Source: a virus. Taken from it: DNA of 30,474 nucleotides. Positions 22,901-28,249 of this stretch are shown here, one piece after another. A program made the translations under genes and the position numbers. Under the pieces are notes generated by a model, which was not told where the DNA came from, searched no databases, and saw only the letters and a program-made list of their open reading frames with translations. The DNA lies in IMG/VR virus record IMGVR_UViG_3300020417_002407, positions 1-30,474 of that record; one strand, 5' to 3'. How positions within the stretch are numbered: the stretch's first letter is position 1; each line of letters opens with the position of its first letter.

Positions 22901-25628
22901 AAAAATGAAGAGTAATTGAATTATTGTTAACATACCTCGCAAAATAATTTCCATTACTTGCCAATGTTGTAGATCCAGTACTAATCAAATTATTTGATTG
23001 GGGTTGATAAATTATTTCTTCCCCGGTAGTTAAATTGTGAGGTTCATCAAAAGTTACTACATTAGTAGTAATATTAATTCCTCCACCTGCAGTAGAGTCT
23101 TCAGAACTGAAAGATAATTCTCTGTGCCTATTTGCAAGTACTGCTTCAAAAGATGCCCCTTGCCCATTTCCCCCCGATACGGATATTGAGCTAACGGAAT
23201 CAATATCAAAATCTTGAGGGTCTACAAAAACGTCTGTAAAAGAACCTGAAATAACAGGTTGTACTTTACAAGTTGTTCCTGCACTAGCACTTACCTCCAA
23301 TTGTGGTGGATTTATTACGTCAAAATCATTTGTACTACTTAAAACTTCAATACTTTCTATTGGTCCAAAGTAAATCTTATCGTTCGACTTATAGTTTGAA
23401 ATTTCAACACCATTGATCAAAATTCCTGTCGATTCATTAGCATAAGTAGAATCTTTTTCTCTACTATCAATACTTCTTTGTAAGTTATTTTTGAGTGGAA
23501 ATTTTCTTAAAATATTTGTTGGTGATATCTTTCTCGATCTCTGACTGTATAAAGTGAAATCGTGCGATCCAAAATCTTGGGTATTTGGAGTAAATATCAA
23601 ATAATTTGAAGAACCAATAGTTTGTCTAGAAGAATAGAGTTTAATAGTTTTCTTTAAAGAATCTATTACTTCAACATAATAAGAGCCTGTTGATAGTCCA
23701 ACTAATCCCGAACCACTATACTCATAATAAACTTCATCACCTGTTATAAATTCCGAAGGAGTTGCAAATTTTATAACATTATACGTTCCCCTTTGAATAA
23801 CACCATCTGTACCAATTCCAGATATGCTAACTATGTTTTTAGATACCAATTCTTTATCGATATTATAACGATAAGTAAATGTAGTATTCGCTATCTCTCC
23901 AGAAGGTAAAGAATTTGATGCAACATATGCATATTCATCATCACCATCAACATAGAGATTTTGAATATCTGATAAAATATTCGTATATTCTAATGGTACT
24001 GTATTACTAATTGGATGATTTAACTTTCTTCTTAGTTTATACTCATCGAAGTTGCCAGTTTGAAAAGATCCAGAAAGGGTTGGTCTTTTATTATCAAAAC
24101 TTATACTTTGAATATAAACATCATCGGAAGTAATAGCTAAAACTTCCGACCCAATTCCAGATCTTTCTACTAATTCTACTCTATCCCCTACTTTGAAACT
24201 AGACCTATCAATCGTTCCCGACAAAGTATAGTTTGATAATATTTCTACATCATTAGAACTTGCACTGTTGTATATCCAAGAATTTGCAAATAAATTTTTA
24301 TAATTGGTTTTATCAATTGAAATATTATCACCAATACCTTTAATAGTAACTCTATCTCCAACACTGCTTAAACTTTTAATTTCGGAAGTTTCTACATCTG
24401 ATGTTACATTAGATACTCTAAGAAGAACTTTTGTTTCTTCAGATATTACTCCATTTTCATATCCAAAATATGTATTTGAAGAAACAACTAGATTTGTTTT
24501 TTTACTAAACTTTGTGATGTCAGAGGAATCAACAAAAAATTGATTTAAGTTCTTACTAGTGTAAGAAACTTGCATGGTTCCATTTGAATCATCCGGGTCA
24601 ATAATAGAAATTACTCCAGACTCTGGAAATCCAACTGTAGAATCAACGGTAATTAATGAGTCCCCAACATTAATACTTTCTATAATTTTTGTCGAAGATG
24701 TTGGCTCAAACGTTCCATTAATAGGATTGTCATTGCCATATCCAGTAAATAATGATAATCTATAATATTTTTTGCCTTGAATAGAAATTATTTCAATATC
24801 CGAAATTGAAGCATTTGTTTCCAAGTCTGATGACTTGTAAATTGTTTCTCCTTTTAATTTGAGTGGATTTTTTTGGTTAAGACACTCTGCTAAAGTTACT
24901 TCATTCCTATTAAATTTTGCATAAGATGGCTTTATCAGAAGATTTTCAAGATTAACTATAGTTGGGTCAATACCAAAAAGAACATTAAACAAAATTCTAT
25001 AGGATTCTTCTGTACCTTTAGACTGATATAAAGACTTTGAATACTTTAAAAATGTTCCTACATTAACTTCTTTGGAGAAACTAACTCCTTGAAGTCCTGG
25101 AGCAATTGAATATTTTACCTTATTATAAAATTCTTTTAAGAACAATGAACTGAGATTTTCAATTTTTGTTCCTGAAGGATGTGATGATGCATTGGAAGAT
25201 AAGAATACCAGTTCCTCTGGATTATCTTGGTCATGTAATTCAGAAACACCACTAAATCCGCGAATACATCCAGTAAAAGATGTTGCGGTTAATCCAGTAT
25301 ATGTGACTATCTCTTCACCAATTTTGATTAGGCCATATTTTTTAGGAAAACCTTTCGTATTTGAAACGAAAATATTTGTATCTGTGTCACTTATTTGTGC
25401 TGAGAGAGAAGATTCATCAACAATTACTTCAGAAACAAGATTATCTAGATCTAGATACTGATCTAGATTTTCTACAATATCAACAGAAGCACCTTGATTT
25501 TCTTGTGAAATATAATACTGCTTCAAAAACTCCGCAGTTTTTGGACTTTCATCCAAAATAAATTCAGGAAGTTGATTTTCAATAACTTCCTGAATCTGAA
25601 CTCTTTGTTCAAAGCCTGTCTGTATCAT
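13974..25628 (-). CDS. 3884-aa giant baseplate/virion structural protein in the gp7 position
   Basis: A single uninterrupted frame of 11.7 kb between gp6 and gp8, where T4 has gene 7 (wedge initiator, 1032 aa). The N-terminal 70 residues are helical and acidic (VIENQLPEFILDESPKTAEF, LKQYYISQENQG), in the style of cyanophage baseplate proteins. Then follow a KIGEEIVTYTG...RGFSG...H unit (102-132), six loose ~75-aa 'H..(F/L)..G(E/D).(I/V).Y...YYV' repeats, about ten GxGY-type repeats, a YHYH-like domain near 1240-1350, a pair of similar beta modules near 2520-2600 and 2765-2860, and a second KIG-type unit near 3065-3118. Large cyanophage proteins in this slot have been annotated as VrlC-like or structural. 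It starts one base after the gp6 stop (TAGAATG). A wedge role is inferred from position; host contact by the repeats is possible. Confidence 0.85.
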   Translation of the reverse strand: MIQTGFEQRVQIQEVIENQLPEFILDESPKTAEFLKQYYISQENQGASVDIVENLDQYLDLDNLVSEVIVDESSLSAQISDTDTNIFVSNTKGFPKKYGLIKIGEEIVTYTGLTATSFTGCIRGFSGVSELHDQDNPEELVFLSSNASSHPSGTKIENLSSLFLKEFYNKVKYSIAPGLQGVSFSKEVNVGTFLKYSKSLYQSKGTEESYRILFNVLFGIDPTIVNLENLLIKPSYAKFNRNEVTLAECLNQKNPLKLKGETIYKSSDLETNASISDIEIISIQGKKYYRLSLFTGYGNDNPINGTFEPTSSTKIIESINVGDSLITVDSTVGFPESGVISIIDPDDSNGTMQVSYTSKNLNQFFVDSSDITKFSKKTNLVVSSNTYFGYENGVISEETKVLLRVSNVTSDVETSEIKSLSSVGDRVTIKGIGDNISIDKTNYKNLFANSWIYNSASSNDVEILSNYTLSGTIDRSSFKVGDRVELVERSGIGSEVLAITSDDVYIQSISFDNKRPTLSGSFQTGNFDEYKLRRKLNHPISNTVPLEYTNILSDIQNLYVDGDDEYAYVASNSLPSGEIANTTFTYRYNIDKELVSKNIVSISGIGTDGVIQRGTYNVIKFATPSEFITGDEVYYEYSGSGLVGLSTGSYYVEVIDSLKKTIKLYSSRQTIGSSNYLIFTPNTQDFGSHDFTLYSQRSRKISPTNILRKFPLKNNLQRSIDSREKDSTYANESTGILINGVEISNYKSNDKIYFGPIESIEVLSSTNDFDVINPPQLEVSASAGTTCKVQPVISGSFTDVFVDPQDFDIDSVSSISVSGGNGQGASFEAVLANRHRELSFSSEDSTAGGGINITTNVVTFDEPHNLTTGEEIIYQPQSNNLISTGSTTLASNGNYFARYVNNNSITLHFSSSEAISGIGTVDITSASVGTQYFKTAEFKRNISDIVVISGGENYTNRRLIIKPSNVSLTENTIAFENHGFKTGELIEYSYETAGITGLNTTNQYYVTADSKDYFRLSNAGVGGTDTTDFELSKYVSFTSIGSGYQYFKYPDIQVNVSYESPNGQGNLIVTPEVSGSIIDCYIYENGTSYGSSILNLKKTPTIAIKNGKNAELSANITNGIIKSINIGFGGEEYFSTPKLSAVDSTGSGSGAKLRAIVSNGIITGAKVINGGIGYDPFNTTIKVEASGENVVLESSIRELTVNNNLRFGNEIFADTDNGLQYKVLGYNQKIRDSFGESSTVDPNPKHSPIIGWAYDGNPIYGPYGFVDPMDSTSDKVLMSSGYVNQSSNIIDRPSGFESGFFFEDFEYQPQNGTLDKNNGRFTKTPEFPNGVYAYFALVSTSGDPIFPYFIGNTYESKFISENRLLNQSYDLASNKLLRNSFPYKVFSREGSYDFLTKIGDYNNDGIKVSSVTSGSVKSFEIINNGDNYKVGDLLRFDNEDTSGGGISASVEVIKGETVSKMETVVNSYVDSLIVKENSSNLRIYPNNILSLRSGDNVILSGLSTVFGQDSVVGKISIDTTPNSVALSSIAAGIGTTELYVSSIPENVSVGSSVLIGTDYYTLLDIARPENILRVGRSTTPEISIGSTISFVNDSFTIKANVKNIIDSTQNQQVYFNPTESIGIGTIPGEQYQTTFDYASRNVSLSIPTQSIYLRNHPFRTNQELNYVGTGVSVSTDGTNSYDMPNTVYVININSNHIGIKTTISGDQVFFHTSGLDSDEYLFETKFNQKKCLVEKITTTVTTEEDHNLSEGDSVEIFVDSNLSVGIGTSTSIKVERDSQTGLLTINPLEFAPGDINNDNDTITINSHGYTTGDRVLYKATSAATGLTDGESYFIYVQDSNKIILCESINGLSNIDTNKVNITNDGSGHKLLLINPQIKVINSNDIVFDTSSLGNYELKFFYDSEFNREFVSTGTTNTHIISSTSNTKTIKFDKDLPPVIFYNLENGGQISTADKESKNNSQIVFESSEYNKNYSISSIGSTTFTFSLNRRPERNSYLKDQCNTLEYRTTNKNASGPVHKVKLTSGGIGYKSLPAYVDTITSNGSGLSVIPKSDVIGNVKEYEFILSQNEYPSDETLSPTGKSVQSLTLIDNNTVGIVSVTNGGRGYVEIPNIVIVDTSTGLKINDGLLEAKLGGNSISEVNVLQNPNGVPDEGAKLFATNNTNGISIVRVDSNSTGIFTCIITTPLNGFSTNPFAIGQEVFIEGITKVGTAGSGFNSEDYGFKFFKVSNYQIAGSVFGDTVTIDLETDNISTNTGIANTIQDSFGTIILKDDYPEFDISVEKTEFNVGEKLNLQSSTDDLDAFVVSSNENILRITGQYNPNVGDILVGSSSGSVASVYKVDTNFSRINVSSSRLVDRGWSDNTGELNNSGQYLPDNDYYQNLSYSVKSPIEYKDIESPINNIVHISGLKNFADTEVISAQVGAGLSLRSVDESSLTMNLINDLRVDSIYNVDYAKDIETNGTESSKFLKFKNLKLSSYIQCVGNEVLDIDDLSDKFSNVESQVNEYSSLYKLDDLNYFDNLLIVIKDGDGQQIQMTEMNILRQNDDKVILEKGNISNASTLDYHSGSERFGTFEIEKNVLGESFLRFRPTDPYNTNYDIKLITSKFLPSFSGIATFNVGHTNIVGFVTSNVSSASTTIVSSENCESLFTMVQVIDEDTDEKNYIEVYATGIGNTAFISDYYMDTDTTTGSYSQVELATISGNYDSGTLSLDINNTESRNLSIKTKTLEFGTGTSTSIHRFKVNSDQLDGNERSALYETSYQAPSTDSFKNILTKNNGTFNALKSYVVVEQGNKRSLHQIMMVHDTNNAYIQQTPIMMADIDDLDDELNSGFTGLGTFSVTLGPTNLILKFHPESTDSYSVKGFHQIFYSDINGIDTQDLVIDSLVESVENKFYDSPNGGRFNKTEFNLTHDGELIFKKIFNPSSVLDKTTGIFTIGSHRFRSGEELIYTSGSNLGANAVDMKVSDGTTLSSTVYAIKVNEDKFKLALTESNAIAGVGITFHQSDGYGVGDIHGFEMAKKNEKVLITIDGLVQYPPVYTRISHQLTNNVSIADTIFALSGISSVQNRDILKVGDEYMNVIDVGYGESSGGPITGIGTTALVQVDRSYIGTSTETHSSGDIVYIYKGSYNIVGEKIHFTDPPRGNSSIERTDGYLNFPTSSFDGRVFLKSNYTSNKIYDSISEDFTGIGKTFTLTRSGLNTSGLGTDGGQGLVFVNSIFQDPSTQNNPTGNYVITEETSPLPGITTITFSGINSINESDVNANSLPRGGIPVSFGSTSGLGFAPLVPAVIELSVTDPNTGVIDAFDVVEPGSGYYNIPTARIEDADGPGSGGQLTITSLTSGGGIGNISITGGNNYSNPVAIIEPPSYQNLPVELVFRRDVDSNALAGLGSGMTVNLEVGPAGAGTTLFHVSNFEINSKGYDYKPGDIVRPVGLVTGFGLSSPDNEFEISIVRTYTDSFASWEFGEMDYIDSIKDYQNGTRRRFPLFYNGERLSFERQADSQLILQNSFLIFINGILQKPGESYQFAGGTSFIFTDAPKPEDNVAIYFYRGVSSSDTNQEEIFNTLKRGDSVKLLKNPSDTNSVDQDSRVIYDISFSDKVETNLYNGVGIEEDTEDDTFKGVVWTKQKSDSKVNGEIVYKSRETIEPQIYPTAHIIRSIGTGSTEIYVDDARLFNDDLAGNQCSAIIVSKPVDNTYANETSDPSPEYEIISGITSAVGFTNEILEIASSNYNAQPAIDFRIKCSQDEYDGLVTGIPVYVSNTTVGDITTSVDDAGTPNTISVGSTCIDNIYEIHNIGTYDSIHQEVTVKCSISASESGIDTTGTVNNPVGYMSYGRIIGVPSITRSSNPISIDISGYDLGDTVGLATFPIIQRRSLGIRATGAIDV
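15340..22800 (-). repeat. Dispersed GxGY-type repeat units in the giant protein
   Basis: About ten units of the 'GG.(G/N)Y...P...I' type are scattered through this span, for example GGENYTNRRLIIKP (about 22.77 kb), GGIGYDPFNTTIKVE (22.1 kb), NNGDNYKVGDLLRF (21.35 kb), GGIGYKSLPAYVD (19.55 kb), GGRGYVEIPNIVIVD (19.31 kb), GSGYYNIPTARIED (15.69 kb), GGNNYSNPVAIIEP (15.57 kb) and KGYDYKPGDIVRPVG (15.36 kb). They are protein-level repeats of the same kind as in gp14 and gp8 and are not contiguous. Confidence 0.75.
21570..21910 (-). other. YHYH-like domain inside the giant protein
   Basis: Residues about 1240-1350 read HSPIIGWAYDGNPIYGPYGF, then NNGRFTKTPEFPNGVYAYFA. The WAYDGNPIYGPYG core and the following 'NGR...TPEFP.G.Y.Y' block are the hallmarks of the YHYH protein family (PF14240), whose function is not established. 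The family's namesake Tyr-His-Tyr-His position here reads Tyr-Ala-Tyr-Phe, so both histidines are missing. Recognition is by motif memory; a profile search would settle it. Confidence 0.75.
25443..25468. repeat. Palindromic ATCTAGAT cluster
   Basis: Three copies of the self-complementary octamer ATCTAGAT; the first two overlap to form a perfect 14-bp palindrome (25443-25456), and the third follows four bases later. It lies in codons for the Asp/Leu-rich DQYLDLDNL segment of the giant protein. It could simply reflect coding of that acidic stretch. Confidence 0.6.
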
Positions 25629-25629
25629 T

Positions 25630-27531
25630 CTACTCTCTTATAAGTTTTCCGTTTGAATAACTTGATGTATAATAATTTTTGATAAATTTGGTTCCGGAAA
25701 TTTCATCTCCGGAAGACATTACATCTCTAAGCATATTTATTGTGCTTTTATTAACACTAAACATCAAATAGAGATCCTTCAATCCGATAACATCATTGGA
25801 CTCTGGGAAAGCCTGCACTTCAATAATATTATTCTCTTTAACAGTACTAGTAATATTGACAGTACCTAGATTTATTTCACCTTTTAAGTAATCTATGGTT
25901 CCCGCAGATGTCACAACAACCTTAGCAGTATCAGATCCAGTTGGTTTTACTATTGATAACGTGCCAGTTTTTTTATCTGCATTTGGGACATCAGTCAGAT
26001 AAACCACATCACTTTCTCCGGAAATATAGAATCCGGTAGATTTAATATTATATCCATTTGCTTTAACATGGAATTGGTTACCAAAGCACAATTCATACTG
26101 TGCAAATTGATTGATTGCTGCTTTTAAATCCCTACGTATAATAACTTTAGTAATATTTGATGTGATAGAATTGTCTACCTTATCAATATTATGAAGAATC
26201 TTACTGTATCTAAATCTTCCACCAAACTTATTGATATCAATAGATTGTGAATACTTTTCAAGAGAATTCACTACTCTTGTTCTTAAAGTATCAATATCAC
26301 TTGTCTGCGAATAATCATAATATATTGAAGAATCAATCTCAACATATAGTATTTTGACATCAACAATTTTCTGATTGATACCAGATACAGAGTATTGCTT
26401 CAGTTTCGAAAGAATTAATTCTTTATTAAAATCAGAAACATATGTTCCATTTTTTGGTTTAATACTAATACTTACCGTACCAAACTCTGGAGGATCGAGT
26501 TCTTCACCACCAATTACTGTAACAGTTTCAGTATCAGGATAGATTCTTTTTATAATTGCCTCATAATCCCTAGCCGTAACCGCTCTGTACTGCGATGAAT
26601 ATAGTTGAGGAGCATAATACTTAATTGATTCAATAGACTCAATCTCAGCGCCATTCTGCGATTTTTGATCAAGTGCAACTGAAGTAGTTGTTGCTACAAA
26701 TAAATCACCACTCTTTAAAGTTCCAGTAAAGGAAAATGATCTTGCGCCATTTCCTTCTGGCCCGTCTGTTACAATATATTTTGCACGAATGACTGTACCG
26801 TCATCATTAAACGTCGTTCCTAATTTCTTTCCAAAAAATCCATCACCAAATATGATTTGGTATCTTTCATCCTGAATTTCTTGGATGAAATAAATTCTGG
26901 AATTTTTATCTACATTTAGAATATTACTGACCTGACTATACTCGATTCCAGTTCCAGAAGATCCTTCCTTATTGACATAGACAGAAAGTGTGGACGTATC
27001 TATGAAAGAATTATCTAAAATAAACTTTTGGTTCAGTGAGGAATCATATCTAAATTCTTGATTAATTAATGTTCCTTGATATATGTCAATCTCTTCAAAT
27101 ACTGCTTGACCATTCGTCACAGAAGTTTCTATATCATTCAGAATGGAAAAGACATATGAACTATCATTTATGACACCTACACATACGTTTCCTGCCTTCA
27201 GAGTAACCGATGTGATGTCTGGGTTATCAATTGCTGCCGTGATCGTTACTGTTGCCTTGGCCGCCGATCTGGAGCGAGGTAGATAACCAATATTTTTTGC
27301 GAGTGAGACTACATTCTCTCTTAGTGTGGCCGATTCCAAAAAGGATTCGTTCACAATCATGTTTGAATTGAATGCTGTTATATAAGTGTTATATGCCAGC
27401 GTATCAATTAAAACTGAAAAATTAGACCCCTCAAAGTCAAATCCCGTGAAATTAGAATTTGCACGAAGATAATCTTTGATAGAGGTCTTTATTTGATCAA
27501 AGTCTAGATTTGTATACTTAGTGAAAGGCAT
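25630..27531 (-). CDS. 6: Baseplate wedge protein gp6
   Basis: gp6 forms the continuous dimer ring of the baseplate around the hub, binding gp25, gp53 and gp7 in T4. The 633-aa product compares well with T4 gp6 (660 aa). The N-terminal region has the family pattern: MPFTKYTNLDFDQIKTSIKD, NTYITAFNSNMIVNESFL at 48-65 and RENVVSLAKNIGYLPRSRSA at 71-90, followed by beta-rich sequence and a baseplate-J-like region around YYAPQLYSSQYRAVTARDYE and IIKRIYPDTETVTVIGGEE. It starts one base after the gp25 stop and ends one base before the giant gene. The gp25-gp6 pairing is conserved in T4-like phages and in contractile injection systems. No oddities. Confidence 0.95.
   Translation of the reverse strand: MPFTKYTNLDFDQIKTSIKDYLRANSNFTGFDFEGSNFSVLIDTLAYNTYITAFNSNMIVNESFLESATLRENVVSLAKNIGYLPRSRSAAKATVTITAAIDNPDITSVTLKAGNVCVGVINDSSYVFSILNDIETSVTNGQAVFEEIDIYQGTLINQEFRYDSSLNQKFILDNSFIDTSTLSVYVNKEGSSGTGIEYSQVSNILNVDKNSRIYFIQEIQDERYQIIFGDGFFGKKLGTTFNDDGTVIRAKYIVTDGPEGNGARSFSFTGTLKSGDLFVATTTSVALDQKSQNGAEIESIESIKYYAPQLYSSQYRAVTARDYEAIIKRIYPDTETVTVIGGEELDPPEFGTVSISIKPKNGTYVSDFNKELILSKLKQYSVSGINQKIVDVKILYVEIDSSIYYDYSQTSDIDTLRTRVVNSLEKYSQSIDINKFGGRFRYSKILHNIDKVDNSITSNITKVIIRRDLKAAINQFAQYELCFGNQFHVKANGYNIKSTGFYISGESDVVYLTDVPNADKKTGTLSIVKPTGSDTAKVVVTSAGTIDYLKGEINLGTVNITSTVKENNIIEVQAFPESNDVIGLKDLYLMFSVNKSTINMLRDVMSSGDEISGTKFIKNYYTSSYSNGKLIRE
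25734..25741 (-). promoter_or_regulatory. Possible internal late promoter (AATAAATA) before the giant gene
   Basis: An NATAAATA match on the minus strand inside the 3' end of gp6, 105 bases before the giant gene's ATG. It fits the looser cyanophage late consensus, but chance occurrence in AT-rich coding DNA is quite possible. Confidence 0.3.
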
Positions 27532-27532
27532 T

Positions 27533-27934
27533 TTATCTTGTTGCCTCTAATAGGAAGTTATATTGTTGAGTTGGAAACTCTTGGCCTACAATGTCATAGA
27601 TCACATTTACATCAAATGCATTCAAATCCGGGTATGGATTGACAGTGACCTGAACATTTTCAATTCTCGGTTCAAAATTATCAAGTGCAACAAGAATTTG
27701 ATCTTGAACTACACTCGCCGTACCAAAATCAACTAATTCAAAGAGCAAATTTCGTACATCAGAACCAAAAATTGAATTGAAGAACTTTTCGGAGGGTATG
27801 GTTTCTACAATATTTCTTACAGAACGACGAATTGCATTCTCATTCTTAATAATAGGTAGATCGCCAGTAATTGGATGGGGTTCAAATGACAAACTTATGT
27901 CTTTAAACGCCCTTGATACCCTCTGAATTGCCAT
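27533..27934 (-). CDS. 25: Baseplate wedge protein gp25
   Basis: gp25 is the small sheath-initiating wedge subunit that nucleates sheath assembly on the baseplate; it belongs to the GPW/gp25 family (PF04965) common to contractile tails and type VI secretion. The 133-aa length equals the usual size (T4: 132 aa). Family features seen are PITGDLPIIKNENAIRRSVR at 21-40, IPSEKFF at 46-52, and the C-terminal FEPRIENVQV at 87-96. The gene has an exact late promoter 18 bases upstream and no clear Shine-Dalgarno sequence in its very short leader. gp6 follows one base after its stop, so the two are co-transcribed and probably coupled. Confidence 0.95.
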   Translation of the reverse strand: MAIQRVSRAFKDISLSFEPHPITGDLPIIKNENAIRRSVRNIVETIPSEKFFNSIFGSDVRNLLFELVDFGTASVVQDQILVALDNFEPRIENVQVTVNPYPDLNAFDVNVIYDIVGQEFPTQQYNFLLEATR

Positions 27935-27948
27935 CGGACAGGAGTTTT

Positions 27949-27960
27949 TATTTATTTATA
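27949..27960 (-). promoter_or_regulatory. Overlapping T4-type late promoters (TATAAATAAATA) for gp25
   Basis: On the minus strand TATAAATA (27960-27953) overlaps a second AATAAATA (27956-27949), giving TATAAATAAATA just before gp25, with 14-18 bases left to the ATG. It matches the T4 late consensus exactly and lies in the 39-bp gap after the 72-aa gene. It probably drives gp25, gp6 and possibly the giant gene. Confidence 0.85.
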
Positions 27961-27973
27961 CCCCCTATTTGAC

Positions 27974-28192
27974 TTATTCGTGCCATCTCTCTACAAAATC
28001 ATCAAATCCATTAGATCCACCACAGGGACGTTCTAGACGATCGTCTGGAATTGGGTAGAGTTCTTCATTTTCTTTGATTTTTCTGCGCTTAGATGCCAAA
28101 TTTAGATACTTATCACTCTCAACTTCCGTAATAAGGGTCATTCCACTCTCTATGAAAAGGTCTCCTTTATCAACCTGATGGTGATTTCCCAT
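27974..28192 (-). CDS. Small conserved hypothetical protein, 72 aa
   Basis: A 72-aa hydrophilic protein starting MGNHHQVDKGDLFIESGMTL and ending FDDFVERWHE. Residues about 33-47 are highly charged (SKRRKIKENEELYPI), and a GGSNGFDDF turn lies near the end. No membrane segment or known motif is seen. It has a strong ribosome binding site (AGGAG, 7 bases before ATG) and a 57-bp leader containing a hairpin. It lies between a conserved protein gene and gp25, but the gp25 promoter comes after it, so it may belong to a different unit. I do not recognise a function. Confidence 0.65.
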   Translation of the reverse strand: MGNHHQVDKGDLFIESGMTLITEVESDKYLNLASKRRKIKENEELYPIPDDRLERPCGGSNGFDDFVERWHE

Positions 28193-28201
28193 TTTTAGCT
28201 C

Positions 28202-28218
28202 CTGATTAGTAAAATCAG
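28202..28218 (-). promoter_or_regulatory. Hairpin next to the ribosome binding site of the 72-aa gene
   Basis: On the minus strand CTGATT-TTACT-AATCAG forms a perfect 6-bp stem with a 5-base loop, ending directly at the AGGAGC ribosome binding site of the 72-aa gene (the last AG of the stem belongs to the site). It could modulate access by the ribosome or protect the transcript end. No terminator-like U tract follows. Confidence 0.5.
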
Positions 28219-28249
28219 AACTTTTTGAGGGGTTACTATCCCTGAGTTG

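Noticed and set aside
13974-25628. Frameshift or gene fusion artefact making the giant frame
   Set aside because: The frame is open for 3884 codons with uniform composition and virion-like modules throughout; large proteins in this slot are known in cyanophages.
27533-27934. gp25 as a lysozyme
   Set aside because: Older annotations label this family lysozyme-like, but no catalytic Glu/Asp arrangement is visible; the structural wedge role is the supported one.
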